From Chloroflexota bacterium (GTDB lineage: Bacteria; Chloroflexota; Dehalococcoidia; Lucifugimonadales; UBA3495), in contig JAPOQH010000029.1 in NCBI GenBank assembly GCA_026710825.1, forward strand, positions 1 through 32,647: a DNA stretch of 32,647 nt, written 5' to 3'. Position 1 is the stretch's first letter; each line of letters begins with the position of its first letter. The position numbers and the translations under genes were made by a program. Positions 8,200 to 16,270 of this stretch are shown one piece after another. Under the pieces are notes generated by a model that had not been told where the DNA came from, did not search any database, and worked only from the letters and a program-made list of their open reading frames with translations.

Positions 8200-9720
8200 A
8201 TGGCCACCCAGTCCTTCGCCGGCACTGTCAACGCGCCGGACTTTCCCGACAGCGTCGAATGGATCAACACCGACCGGCCGCTGAACATGGCCGACCTGCA
8301 CGGCAAGGTGGTCATACTCGACTTCTGGACCTACTGTTGAATCAACTGCGTCCACGTGTTTCCGCAGTTGCGGAAAATGGAAGAGAAGTACGCGGACGAG
8401 TTGGTGGTCATTGGAGTGCATTCCGCTAAGTTCCCCAACGAGAAGTACGCCGACAACGTGCTGCTGGCCGCCCAGCGATATGAGCTGAAGCATCCCATCG
8501 TTAACGATGCCGAGTTCGAGGTGTGGAAGCAATACGCCTGCCGCGCCTGGCCCACGCTGATGTTCGTAGATCCCCAGGGCAAGGTGATCGGCAAGCACGA
8601 GGGTGAGCTGCCCTACGAGGCGTTTGATGACCTGATCGGGCGGATGGTCGCCGAGTTTGACGAGCAGGGGTTGATCGACCGTCGCGACCTGGGGCTCAAA
8701 CCGGAACCGGTGGAGGAATCCGCGCTGGCCTTCCCTGGCAAGGTGCTGGCCGACGGCCCGGGCAACCGCCTGTTCATTGCCGACACCAACCACAATCGCA
8801 TCGTGATCGCTGACCTGGACGGGCAAGTGCAGGCGATTGTCGGAAACGGCGCTGAGGATTTCGCGGACGGCGACTACTCCAGCGCGGCGTTCAACCATCC
8901 GCAGGGCATGGAGTTGGTGGGCGATACGCTGTACGTGGCCGACACCGAGAACCACGCCATCAGGCGCGTCAACCTTGCGGCGGGTACCGTGGACACCATG
9001 GCCGGCACGGGAGAGCAGGGACACGACCGCCGGGCGTCCGGTCCAGGAACCCAGATTGCGCTGAGCAGTCCCTGGGATCTGGCGCACCACGAAGGAACGC
9101 TGTACATCGCCATGGCCGGCACGCACCAGCTTTGGCGGCTGTCGCTGGCTGATGGGACGGTGTGTCCCCACGCCGGGACGGGCGGCGAGAATATCGACAA
9201 CGGCCCGCTGGCCCAGGCGACGCTGGCGCAACCCAGCGGGATCGTGGTGGGCAAAGACCGCGGCAACGACGACATCCTCTACTTCGCCGACTCCGAGACC
9301 AGCAGTGTCCGCAGCGCCGGCATAGACCCGGTTACGGGACGTGTGGCGACGCTGGTGGGCATCGATCTGTTCGCGTTCGGAGATCGCGACGGGGTGGAGC
9401 ACAACGTCCGGCTGCAGCACCCCATCGGAATCGAGTGGCACCAGGGTGAGTTGTTCATCGCCGACACCTACAACCACAAGATCAAGAAAGTTCTGCCGAT
9501 CATGCGCTCGGTGCAGACGGTGTTGGGTTCCGGCGCGATGGGTCTGCACGACGGCGCGGGCAAGCTGGCAACCTTCAGCGAGCCCAGCGGGTTGAGCTTC
9601 GCCGTTTTTGAGAATGGCCGCCAGCCGCTGCTCTACATCGCCGACACCAATAACCATGCCATCCGCATCGCGGACTTTGATGCGGACGAGGTGCGGACCT
9701 TGGAGATCAAAGGGCTGTAG
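8200..9720 (+). CDS. Thioredoxin-like/NHL-repeat protein, probable selenoprotein (Sec47)
   Basis: An NHLRC2-type protein: a thioredoxin-like domain (about residues 10-150) followed by NHL beta-propeller repeats (about 165-500), each marked by IADTxNHxI or ADTENHAIR motifs. The frame is interrupted only by a TGA at 8338-8340, codon 47. The sequence reads DFWTYC-TGA-INC, where this family has two adjacent cysteines and then INC, so the TGA replaces the first cysteine of the CxxC redox motif and yields UxxC. Protein similarity continues in the same frame directly after it. GGAGG sits eight bases before the ATG at 8200, and a SECIS-like hairpin follows the TGA. Length with Sec is 506 residues. 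The likely role is a thiol/selenol oxidoreductase. The alternative is a TGC-to-TGA assembly error or a pseudogene, which the hairpin and intact downstream frame argue against. Confidence 0.8.
8341..8376 (+). promoter_or_regulatory. Candidate bacterial SECIS element
   Basis: TTTCCGC (8359-8365) pairs perfectly with GCGGAAA (8370-8376) around the loop AGTT. The loop begins 25 nt after the TGA and has G at its second position. As I recall the published bacterial SECIS model, it asks for a loop 16-37 nt from UGA with G among its first two bases, so this fits. A competing 8-bp helix, CAACTGCG (8343-8350) with CGCAGTTG (8363-8370), has a 12-nt loop lying too close to the TGA to fit. Confidence 0.6.
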
Positions 9721-9752
9721 CCATTTGATCATTGTCGTCCAGGCCAGCCATG

Positions 9753-9779
9753 GGGCGGACCTTTTCGGAGGGTCCGCCC
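9753..9779 (+). terminator. Hairpin after the thioredoxin/NHL gene
   Basis: GGGCGGACC (9753-9761) pairs perfectly with GGTCCGCCC (9771-9779) across a 9-nt loop, 32 nt after the stop. It is followed only by TTAG, so it is a weak rho-independent terminator. The GGGGCGGAC arm resembles the shell of the intergenic palindrome family and may be a diverged member. Confidence 0.45.
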
Positions 9780-9900
9780 TTAGTCTTGACGGAGGCCGAC
9801 CCTTAGGGCAACATAATTTACCGAACTTGACACTGCATTACCTCTGCGCGTCCCACGATCAGAAGCCCACTCCAGCAAACGACCACCCCAGGAGAGCCCA

Positions 9901-10347
9901 ATGACATCGCCTTTCGCCAACTACAACGCCGACCTCGATTATGCCGTCCAGCATGACGACAACATCACGTTGATGGCCAGCAAGATCATTCGCGACGTGC
10001 TGGTCACTCGCGGCGAACCCATTCGGCGCGCCCAACTGTGGCAAGCGGTGGAACTGGCGATGGGCGAACGGAAACCGGACGTTGACGGCGTGTTGAAACG
10101 GGACTGGTTCAACAACCAGGGGACAGGCCCGGGCAGGTGGGAGTTGACGGATGTGGCAGAGGCCAGCGTATCGCCGTTCGTTGACGCCAACGGCGCGGTC
10201 AACCTGGCCGTGGTGGTGGAATACCTGAGGCGGTGCCGAGGCGAGGCTCCCTACATCGGCGACGTGGGCGATTTCATCAAAATCTGCCACCCCGACGTCG
10301 AGTTGGATGCGGACTGGTTGCTCCAGAGCAACCGGGCCATCGGGTAA
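9901..10347 (+). CDS. Small protein with possible winged-helix fold, unknown
   Basis: A 148-residue soluble protein. The ATG at 9901 follows CCAGGAGAGCCCA, a strong ribosome site. Residues 25-85 (SKIIRDVLVTRGEPIRRAQLWQAVE, broken here into its segment, ending in RWELTD) have the helix-helix-strand pattern of HARE-HTH-type winged helices, with PIRRAQLWQAVE as the recognition-like segment. The C-terminal part is acidic and helical. I do not recognise a named family. It stands alone between the hairpin at 9753 and the long leader of the P450 gene. Confidence 0.65.
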   Translation: MTSPFANYNADLDYAVQHDDNITLMASKIIRDVLVTRGEPIRRAQLWQAVELAMGERKPDVDGVLKRDWFNNQGTGPGRWELTDVAEASVSPFVDANGAVNLAVVVEYLRRCRGEAPYIGDVGDFIKICHPDVELDADWLLQSNRAIG

Positions 10348-10652
10348 CTCGAAGTCCATTCTTCGACCGGCTTTTTTTCACAGGCCGGTTCTTTCGGAAA
10401 TAATGCTCAGTTGGGCCGGGATAAGTATCTCTCGAACCGCGTAGGCCCGGACAATGGTGCGGCCCGGTAGCGACGCTGGGGCGGGCCGAGAGGGAAGCGC
10501 CCGGCGGCTTATTATGTCTCGTTTGCCGGCGGTCCCAGGCTCGAACTGAATACAAATGGAGCCGTACTTCGTAACCTATTAGTAGACGACACCGGAGGCG
10601 GCATATCGCTGGGGCGCAGGTTGGCCGTGGCGCGTGTGAAGGAGAGACGACC
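10348..10652. other. 305-nt GC-rich gap upstream of the P450 gene
   Basis: No open frame here looks like protein. The first 50 nt hold ACCGGC...GCCGGT flanking a T-rich loop (about 10367-10387), a possible weak terminator of the preceding gene. The middle has several GGCCCGG and GGGCCGG segments able to pair with one another, and CCGGCGG occurs twice. I could not match it to a riboswitch or RNA family. It may be a structured P450 leader. Confidence 0.3.
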
Positions 10653-12074
10653 ATGAATACGGGCTCCGTCGCGTACCCGGGGCGGCCCAAAGTTCACCGG
10701 GAGTCATTGCCGCCTGGCCCGCCGGAGTTGCCAATCGTAGGCCAGTCCTTCCGGTACATCACGGACCAGTTGGGGCTGCTGCACGAGGCGGCCAAATACG
10801 GCGACCTGGCCACGGTGTCCACGAAACCGACCCTGATTTACCTGGTCAACCACCCGGACTTGATCAGGGAACTGTTCGTAACCAATCATCAGAGCGTGGG
10901 GCGAGGTTTTCTCACGGGTACGTATCGGTACCTGATGGGGAACGGACTCGTCACTGCCGACGGCCCGCTGCACCTGCGCCAGCGGCGGCTGATGCAACCC
11001 CAGTTTCATCACAGCCGGATTGCCGGTTACGCCGCGGTCATGACGGACTTCGCCAACCGGCATGAGCAGGAATGGCAGGACGGGCAGCGGATCGATGTGG
11101 CCCAGGAGATGAGCGACCTCACGCTGCATATCGTCGTGAAAACGCTGTTCGGCCTGGATCCGCCGGACACAGTGCGGCGCATAGGCGAAGCGTTCGAAGT
11201 CAGCAACGACTACATCACCATACGCGGCAACCAGCCGGTGCCATTAAGGAAACTGCTACACCGACTGCCCGTACCGCTGACCCACCGATTCAAACGGGGG
11301 CTGGCCTACCTGGACGAGACCGTTTACAGCCTGATCGAACAGCGCAGGCAGAGCGGTCTGGACGGCGATGACCTGTTGTCCCTGCTGCTGAACGTCAGGG
11401 ACGATGAGGCGGAGAACCCTGCGGATGCGGTGATGACCGACCAGCAGGTCCGCGACGAGGCCATCACCCTGTTTGCCGCGGGACATGAAACGACCGCGGT
11501 GGCCCTGACATGGACCTGGTATTTGCTGGCCACGCATCCCGACATCCAGAGCCGGTTCCAAGCGGAGTTGGACGAAGTCCTGAACGGGCGAATCCCGACG
11601 CCGGGCGACATTTCAGACCTGCCGTTCACGGAACGAGTGCTGACCGAGTCAATGCGGTTGTACCCGCCGATCTGGTCCACCGGCCGTATGACCTACCAGC
11701 CCATCACCCTGGGGGGTTGGGAGATTCCCGCCGGAGCGGGCCTGGTGGCGCCGCAGCTTCTGATCCAGCGGGACCCGCGCTGGTTTGACCAACCGCTGGA
11801 GTTCCGACCGGACCGCTGGACGCCGCAGTTCCGGGAAAACCTGCCCGCGTTCGCCTACTATCCCTTCGGCGGCGGACCGCGCCTATGCATCGGAGAGGGT
11901 TTTGCCCGGATGGAGGCGATACTGATACTGGCCACGCTGGGGCAGCGCTGGACGGTGCGTCACGACGCGCAGCACGAGGTTGAACTGATGCCGCTGGTTT
12001 CCCTGCGTCCGAAGGGCGGGATGCCGTTGTTCCTGGAAAGGCGCACGCGAGCGGCGACGCGGGCGGCGGCCTAG
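10653..12074 (+). CDS. Cytochrome P450
   Basis: A 473-residue soluble bacterial P450 monooxygenase. The haem-binding loop FGGGPRLCIG puts the thiolate ligand at Cys412. AGHETT (276-281) is the oxygen-activation motif of the I helix, ESMR (332-335) is the ExxR pair, and FRPDRW follows in the meander region. The N-terminal PPGPPELPIVG is the usual proline-rich hinge, without a membrane anchor. The form resembles fatty-acid and terpenoid hydroxylating families such as CYP110 or CYP102-like proteins, but substrate cannot be assigned. No ferredoxin or reductase partner is adjacent. GAAGGAGAG precedes the ATG. The stop is followed by the convergent prmC. Confidence 0.94.
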   Translation: MNTGSVAYPGRPKVHRESLPPGPPELPIVGQSFRYITDQLGLLHEAAKYGDLATVSTKPTLIYLVNHPDLIRELFVTNHQSVGRGFLTGTYRYLMGNGLVTADGPLHLRQRRLMQPQFHHSRIAGYAAVMTDFANRHEQEWQDGQRIDVAQEMSDLTLHIVVKTLFGLDPPDTVRRIGEAFEVSNDYITIRGNQPVPLRKLLHRLPVPLTHRFKRGLAYLDETVYSLIEQRRQSGLDGDDLLSLLLNVRDDEAENPADAVMTDQQVRDEAITLFAAGHETTAVALTWTWYLLATHPDIQSRFQAELDEVLNGRIPTPGDISDLPFTERVLTESMRLYPPIWSTGRMTYQPITLGGWEIPAGAGLVAPQLLIQRDPRWFDQPLEFRPDRWTPQFRENLPAFAYYPFGGGPRLCIGEGFARMEAILILATLGQRWTVRHDAQHEVELMPLVSLRPKGGMPLFLERRTRAATRAAA

Positions 12075-12125
12075 CGGCGAGGCGCGGGACGCTTCGGGTT
12101 CTCGCACGCCGGGTCTGTCTACCGA

Positions 12126-13004
12126 CTAGTACCCGTCGTAGCTGCCGGCGAGGCTGACGGACAGGACGCGATCGCGCCCGGCCAGATCGGGTTCCACGGT
12201 GATTTCCGCATCGGGGAATGTCTGGGAGGCCAAGTCGCGGGCTTCGTCCACCTGCTCGGGATCCATTTCCAGCAGGATGACGCCGTGGGGCTTCAACCGG
12301 TCGGGTTCGGCGGCCTGGGCGATCAGGCGGCGGATGTGGTCGAGGCCATCCGGTCCGCCGTCCAGGGCCGCCACGGGCTCCCACTGGATCTCCGGCTGGA
12401 GCGTGGGGATGCGGTCGGTGGGCAGGTAGGGCAGGTTGGCCGCGATAACGTCCACGGGTTCGGGAAGGGACTCCAGCAGGTCGCCTTTCAAGAGGGTGAC
12501 GCGGTCGGGGACGTTGTGCATGCGGACGTTGTAGGCGGCCACATCCAGCGTGGGGTCGAAGGCATCGCTGGCGTAGATGCGGGCGGCGGGCAGGTGGATG
12601 GCGAGGTTGACGGCGATTGCGCCGGTGCCGGTGCCGATATCGGCGATCACGAGTTCACGGCTTTCCATACCCATGAGGGCCATGAACAGGGCGTGTTCCA
12701 CCAGGGTCTCGGTTTCGGGGCGCGGGATGAGCACGTCCTGGTTGACCAGCAGGTTGACACCGTAGAATTCGCGGTAGTTGAGGATGTAGGCCAGGGGCTC
12801 ACGGGTGAGTCGGCGCTCGACGATGGCAGCGAGTTGGGCTTCCTGCTGGGCGGCGACCAGGGACTCCTGCTCGGCGAAGATGGATTGGCGGGGCATCCGC
12901 ATGACGTCCATCACCATGACCTCGGCCTCCAGCCGGGCGTCGGGGATGCCGGCGGATTCGAGGGTACGGTGGGTTGCCTGGATTACGTCGCGTAGGCTGG
13001 GCAT
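12126..13004 (-). CDS. prmC: Release factor glutamine methyltransferase PrmC
   Basis: PrmC methylates the glutamine of the GGQ motif in release factors RF1 and RF2 using S-adenosylmethionine. The 292-residue protein has the N-terminal helical domain, IPRPETE (94-99), the SAM-binding motif ADIGTGTGAIAVNLA starting at residue 121, and NLPY (190-193), a variant of the catalytic NPPY found in several phyla. It lies downstream of prfA on the same strand, with 66 nt between them, the classical prfA-prmC pairing of a substrate with its modifying enzyme. A palindromic element occupies that gap. Confidence 0.95.
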   Translation of the reverse strand: MPSLRDVIQATHRTLESAGIPDARLEAEVMVMDVMRMPRQSIFAEQESLVAAQQEAQLAAIVERRLTREPLAYILNYREFYGVNLLVNQDVLIPRPETETLVEHALFMALMGMESRELVIADIGTGTGAIAVNLAIHLPAARIYASDAFDPTLDVAAYNVRMHNVPDRVTLLKGDLLESLPEPVDVIAANLPYLPTDRIPTLQPEIQWEPVAALDGGPDGLDHIRRLIAQAAEPDRLKPHGVILLEMDPEQVDEARDLASQTFPDAEITVEPDLAGRDRVLSVSLAGSYDGY

Positions 13005-13016
13005 GTGTGGTCAATG

Positions 13017-13042
13017 GTAAGGGCGACCGGCCGGTCGCCCCT
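13017..13042. repeat. Intergenic palindrome, GACCGG-type core
   Basis: GTAAGGGC, then the perfectly self-complementary core GACCGGCCGGTC, then GCCCCTG. It lies between prfA and prmC inside their probable operon, 12 nt before the prmC start. If it folds in the mRNA it could lower prmC expression relative to prfA. Confidence 0.75.
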
Positions 13043-13070
13043 GAGTGTGCGTGCAGTTGGGATGGCAGGA

Positions 13071-14150
13071 TTACGCTGAGATTGCGGCCAGTCCGCGCTC
13101 CTGATCTGCCGAAATGAGGCGGTCGATGATCTCATTGAGGCCGCCATCCATTAGCCGCTGTATGCCGTGGGTGGACAGGCTGATTCGGTGGTCGGTGATG
13201 CGATCCTGGGGGTAGTTGTAGGTGCGTATTTTCTCGCTGCGGTCGCCGCTGCCGATCTGGGCCTTGCGGTTGTTGGAAATCTCCGCCTGATGACGTTCCT
13301 GCTCGGCGGAGTAGAGGCGGCTGCGGAGGATGGTCATGGCCTTGGACTTGTTCTTGTACTGGGAACGTTCATCCTGGCAGACGACCGTGATGCCGGTGGG
13401 TTCGTGGACGATGCGCACGGCGGTGGCGACCTTGTTGACGTTCTGCCCGCCGTGTCCGCCGGCGTGGAATATGTCGATGCGGAGTTCGTCTTCCTTGATG
13501 TTGACTTCGACCTCGTCGGCCTGGGGCAGGACGGCCACAGTAGCCGTGGAGGTATGGATGCGTCCCTGGGCTTCGGTTTCGGGGACGCGCTGAACCCGGT
13601 GGACGCCGGCCTCGAACTTCAGCTTGCTGAAGGCGTTGCGTCCGTCAACGGAGAAGGCGATGCGGCTGAATCCGCCCAGGTCGGACGGGTTGGAGTCCAG
13701 GATGTCAACGCTCCAGCCCTGCTCCTGGGCGTAGCGCTGGTACATGCGGTAGAGGTCGGAGGCGAACAGGGACGCTTCCTGACCGCCGGCGGCGGCGTGG
13801 ATCTCGACGATGACGTCGCGTTTATCGTTGGGGTCCTTGGGCAGGAGAGCGATGCGGAGTTGCTGGGCCAAGTCGGACAGGCGGGTTTCCACATCGTCCA
13901 ATTCAAGCTGGGCCATTTCGACCAGTTCGGGATCGCCGCCCTCGGTGATGAGGGCGCGGAGGTCGGCCTGCTCTTCGATGAGGGTCCGGTGCCGCACGTC
14001 GATGGCGACCAGATCTTCCAGGCCGGACCGTTCGCGATTCAGTTCGCCCAACCGAGCGTAATCGGCGGCGACCTCAGGTTGGGCCATCTCACCTTCGATG
14101 GAACGATACCGCTCCACGATGGGCTGCAACTTGTCGAAAATGTCGGCCAT
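13071..14150 (-). CDS. prfA: Peptide chain release factor 1
   Basis: RF1 ends translation at UAG and UAA. The protein has 359 residues from the ATG at 14150; the frame is open further upstream but family similarity begins at MADIFDKLQPIVERY. The anticodon-like PxT motif is PET (190-192) in RVQRVPETEAQGRIHTS, which marks RF1 rather than RF2. GGQ (234-236) in HAGGHGGQNVNKV is the catalytic loop methylated by PrmC. TAG is the most frequent stop in this window, consistent with an active RF1. UGA would need RF2, which is not encoded here. Confidence 0.96.
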   Translation of the reverse strand: MADIFDKLQPIVERYRSIEGEMAQPEVAADYARLGELNRERSGLEDLVAIDVRHRTLIEEQADLRALITEGGDPELVEMAQLELDDVETRLSDLAQQLRIALLPKDPNDKRDVIVEIHAAAGGQEASLFASDLYRMYQRYAQEQGWSVDILDSNPSDLGGFSRIAFSVDGRNAFSKLKFEAGVHRVQRVPETEAQGRIHTSTATVAVLPQADEVEVNIKEDELRIDIFHAGGHGGQNVNKVATAVRIVHEPTGITVVCQDERSQYKNKSKAMTILRSRLYSAEQERHQAEISNNRKAQIGSGDRSEKIRTYNYPQDRITDHRISLSTHGIQRLMDGGLNEIIDRLISADQERGLAAISA

Positions 14151-14356
14151 TACGCTCACGCCCGCCTGAAAAACTGACCACCAGTATAGCCCACTGCCGA
14201 GAAATACGGCAAGGTAACCGGAGGTCAGCGGGCGGGCAATTGGGACAAAGCCGCATGCCGTGCTCCTTGCAGGTGGGGCCCTGCAGGTGGGGCACAGCGA
14301 CGCGACCAGATTGCACACACGGCACGCGGACGGAGCCAAAAGCGCTGCCGCGCAAG

Positions 14357-14386
14357 TTGACACTCAACCCTCGACGCGCATATATT
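14357..14386 (+). promoter_or_regulatory. Strong sigma-70-type promoter
   Basis: A perfect TTGACA -35 (14357-14362), an 18-nt spacer and TATATT (14381-14386) as -10, with the start predicted near 14393. It drives the duplicated-domain gene at 14429. The 14151-14356 stretch upstream contains a tandem 14-nt direct repeat (TGCAGGTGGGGC at 14268 and 14282) and otherwise nothing recognised. Confidence 0.7.
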
Positions 14387-14428
14387 CCGTTCAATAATAT
14401 CTATCACCCAAACTGGAGGTAAAAGGAC

Positions 14429-15280
14429 ATGGCAACACCACGAGGGCGAGTCAGCGTAGATGCCGGCAACGTAGGCTTCATCGTGCAGCACGAACTGTGG
14501 GACGGGAACATCCAGGACCACTCTGACCAGGGAGTCGTTATCCTGGTGCAGGTGGGCGATGAGACGGCCCTGAGGTTCAACTGCTTCGACATCGAAAAGA
14601 GCTACGTGTACGCTCCCGACGGCAAGAACGTGCAGTACCGCATGGACCACACCACCGACGGCAACCCCATCGGCTGGTCGGTCCGCACCATGCGCAAGAA
14701 TCTCGGCGCGATGCTGGAAACCGCCGGCTACGCAGATGCCGCCGCCGGTTTGGACATGAACGCAGTGAACGCGGCCCTGGACGAGGTGGACGGCGCCGCG
14801 CGGGTCAAGTTCGCCGCTGACCGCAACACCGTCAAGCACAACCGGGGCACCGACATCATCGAGGCGGGCAACATCCGCTTCGGGCTGGAGATGCGGCGCC
14901 AGGGTTCGGGCGACGGCGGCCTGGCCATCCACGTGCTGAGCGAACTGGCCGGCAACACCGGGCGCGTCTTCACCGAGGAGACAGAGCTGCTGGCGTTCGA
15001 CTGCTTCCGCGACGAGCCGCACTACCACTACGGCCCGCGGAACAAGAACCACCGCATCTTCTGGGACAAGACATTGGTTCCCGACCCGCTGGGCTGGTGC
15101 CTGGACCAGTTCAAGAGCGGCAAGCTCAAGGCCATGCTGGAACGTGCCGGCTACCCGGGCGTCGCCGCCGACCTGGATGAGGACCTGTTGGCTTCCGTGA
15201 TCCCGCAGGTTGAGAAGCGCGGCCGTGAGATGGAAGCGCAGGGGATTCCGGCAGAGGTAACGCCGAACCTGGTGCAGTAA
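14429..15280 (+). CDS. Unknown protein built of two copies of one domain
   Basis: A 283-residue soluble protein of unknown function with clear internal duplication. Half one (about 8-122) and half two (about 143-265) share an AGNV/I-F start, F-CFD/F-CFR with an acid-rich flank, a Y-YAPDGKN / Y-YGPRNKN turn, PIGW/PLGW, then LGAMLETAGY / LKAMLERAGY and a closing acidic helix. The second half keeps the aligned order but replaces many residues, so the duplication is old. No signal peptide or membrane segment is present. A strong promoter, GGAGGTAAAAGGAC before the ATG and a hairpin after the stop suggest an abundant monocistronic product. The conserved HYHYGPRNKNH segment could bind metal; that is speculation. 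Confidence 0.8.
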   Translation: MATPRGRVSVDAGNVGFIVQHELWDGNIQDHSDQGVVILVQVGDETALRFNCFDIEKSYVYAPDGKNVQYRMDHTTDGNPIGWSVRTMRKNLGAMLETAGYADAAAGLDMNAVNAALDEVDGAARVKFAADRNTVKHNRGTDIIEAGNIRFGLEMRRQGSGDGGLAIHVLSELAGNTGRVFTEETELLAFDCFRDEPHYHYGPRNKNHRIFWDKTLVPDPLGWCLDQFKSGKLKAMLERAGYPGVAADLDEDLLASVIPQVEKRGREMEAQGIPAEVTPNLVQ

Positions 15281-15304
15281 ACCGGGCCGTCAGACCTGAA
15301 TGGT

Positions 15305-15332
15305 GTAGGGGCGACGCATGCGTCGCCCCTAC
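15305..15332. repeat. Intergenic palindrome, GACGC-type core, terminator-like
   Basis: A perfect 28-nt palindrome: GTAGGGGC, core GACGCATGCGTC, GCCCCTAC. It starts 24 nt after the stop of the duplicated-domain gene and is followed by GTTTTGAT, so it can serve as that gene's terminator. The convergent TIR-like gene ends 28 nt further on. Confidence 0.85.
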
Positions 15333-15360
15333 GTTTTGATAAACATCCCGGATGACTGCG

Positions 15361-16242
15361 TCACGTTTCCAATAGAGCAGTATCAAAATCGCCGGCGGTA
15401 TGCCAATCAACGCCCTCCAAATTCACAGGGCAACCGGCGCTCTCCAATCGTTGAGCCAGTTCCTGGCGCCGCTGACTGCTGTTGTCCATTCGTATGACAT
15501 GGAGGCCAGCTACGTCGCTGAATGGCCGCAGAGTGCCAAGCTCCACCAAAATGGTACGTTCAGCGTTGCGGCCCATCGCCATTCCCGCTTCGAACAGTAC
15601 GTTGGGCCTCGCCTGCCCAGTTAGTTCGGTTTCGTGAGGCGGGTCATTTGGGCTTCTGAACGGCTCATTCAATCTCGCTTCATCGTCCGGTGTCATCAAG
15701 ACCACCACGGCCCCCGCCTGGGCGAACGCCGCGTCGAGGATTTCTCCAATGTAAGGCATTGGCTTGCCGGTTGCGCGTACCGCCTCATTCCATTCCAAGG
15801 GGTGCAAACCGATCGTCCGCAGGAATGTGAACATCGCGTCGCGGGCTTTTTGATTACGGCCGTGGACTACAAAAGCTTGATCAGTTTTGACGGGCGCCGG
15901 TTGAGTCTCAACTCCTCCCACCATGTCGGTTAATATCTCAACCTTGGCAATACCGTATTCTCCTATTTCATTTATCATCGAACTGAGCAACGCTGCCGCC
16001 CTAGTTAGACCGTTCGAATAAGCAACTGCAGGGTCGCCATATATGGTTGCAGGTTGGAACGTTATTTGTTTGAAATCATCGACATGTGTAGTGTCGTCGA
16101 AGGTGCGTTCGATAGCTGTCGCTGTGTTTCGATGCCACACCAAAAAATCGTGTGACGTACTTCTTTTTCCCTTCAGCGAAGGAATCTCATCCAACGCCCT
16201 TTGCAATCGCACGATTGCGTCTTGTTCCGTCGGTCTCATCAT
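15361..16242 (-). CDS. TIR-like nucleotide-binding protein (CAP12/Pycsar-effector type)
   Basis: A 293-residue protein. The C-terminal half (about 140-265) matches the TIR-like family once called predicted nucleotide-binding protein: FVVHGRNQKARDAMFTFLRTIG opens the fold, YIGEILDAAFAQAGAVVVLMTPDDE forms the central strand, and NVLFEAGMAMGRN carries the probable catalytic glutamate. Relatives act as NAD-cleaving effectors in CBASS and Pycsar phage defence. The N-terminal half is helical and may be the sensor. No cyclic-nucleotide synthase is present in the window, so a complete CBASS cannot be claimed. It is last in a minus-strand run: lepA, 133-residue protein, 132-residue protein, this gene. 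Two consecutive ATG codons start it, with a weak ribosome site. Confidence 0.8.
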   Translation of the reverse strand: MMRPTEQDAIVRLQRALDEIPSLKGKRSTSHDFLVWHRNTATAIERTFDDTTHVDDFKQITFQPATIYGDPAVAYSNGLTRAAALLSSMINEIGEYGIAKVEILTDMVGGVETQPAPVKTDQAFVVHGRNQKARDAMFTFLRTIGLHPLEWNEAVRATGKPMPYIGEILDAAFAQAGAVVVLMTPDDEARLNEPFRSPNDPPHETELTGQARPNVLFEAGMAMGRNAERTILVELGTLRPFSDVAGLHVIRMDNSSQRRQELAQRLESAGCPVNLEGVDWHTAGDFDTALLET

Positions 16243-16270
16243 GTCAACTGCGCTGAGATACGGGTTCGCT

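Noticed and set aside
8200..8340. Thioredoxin/NHL gene as a simple pseudogene
   Set aside because: The only defect is one TGA at the catalytic cysteine. Start, ribosome site and all 459 codons after it are intact, and a hairpin fits Sec insertion.
8200..9720. Genome-wide recoding of TGA (genetic code 4 or 25) as the reason for the in-frame TGA
   Set aside because: About ten genes in the window end in TGA at the expected protein end (dinB, TIR-like, RND, ATPase, Toprim-like, aprA and others), so TGA is a normal stop here.
8074..9732. Long 552-codon minus-strand frame over the thioredoxin/NHL gene
   Set aside because: It is antisense to clear NHL repeats and has no protein similarity of its own.
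14151..14394. Cysteine-pair frames upstream of prfA that look like a small zinc ribbon or L31
   Set aside because: The Cys spacing arises from the tandem TGCAGGTGGGGC repeat, and no L31 signature or ribosome site is present.
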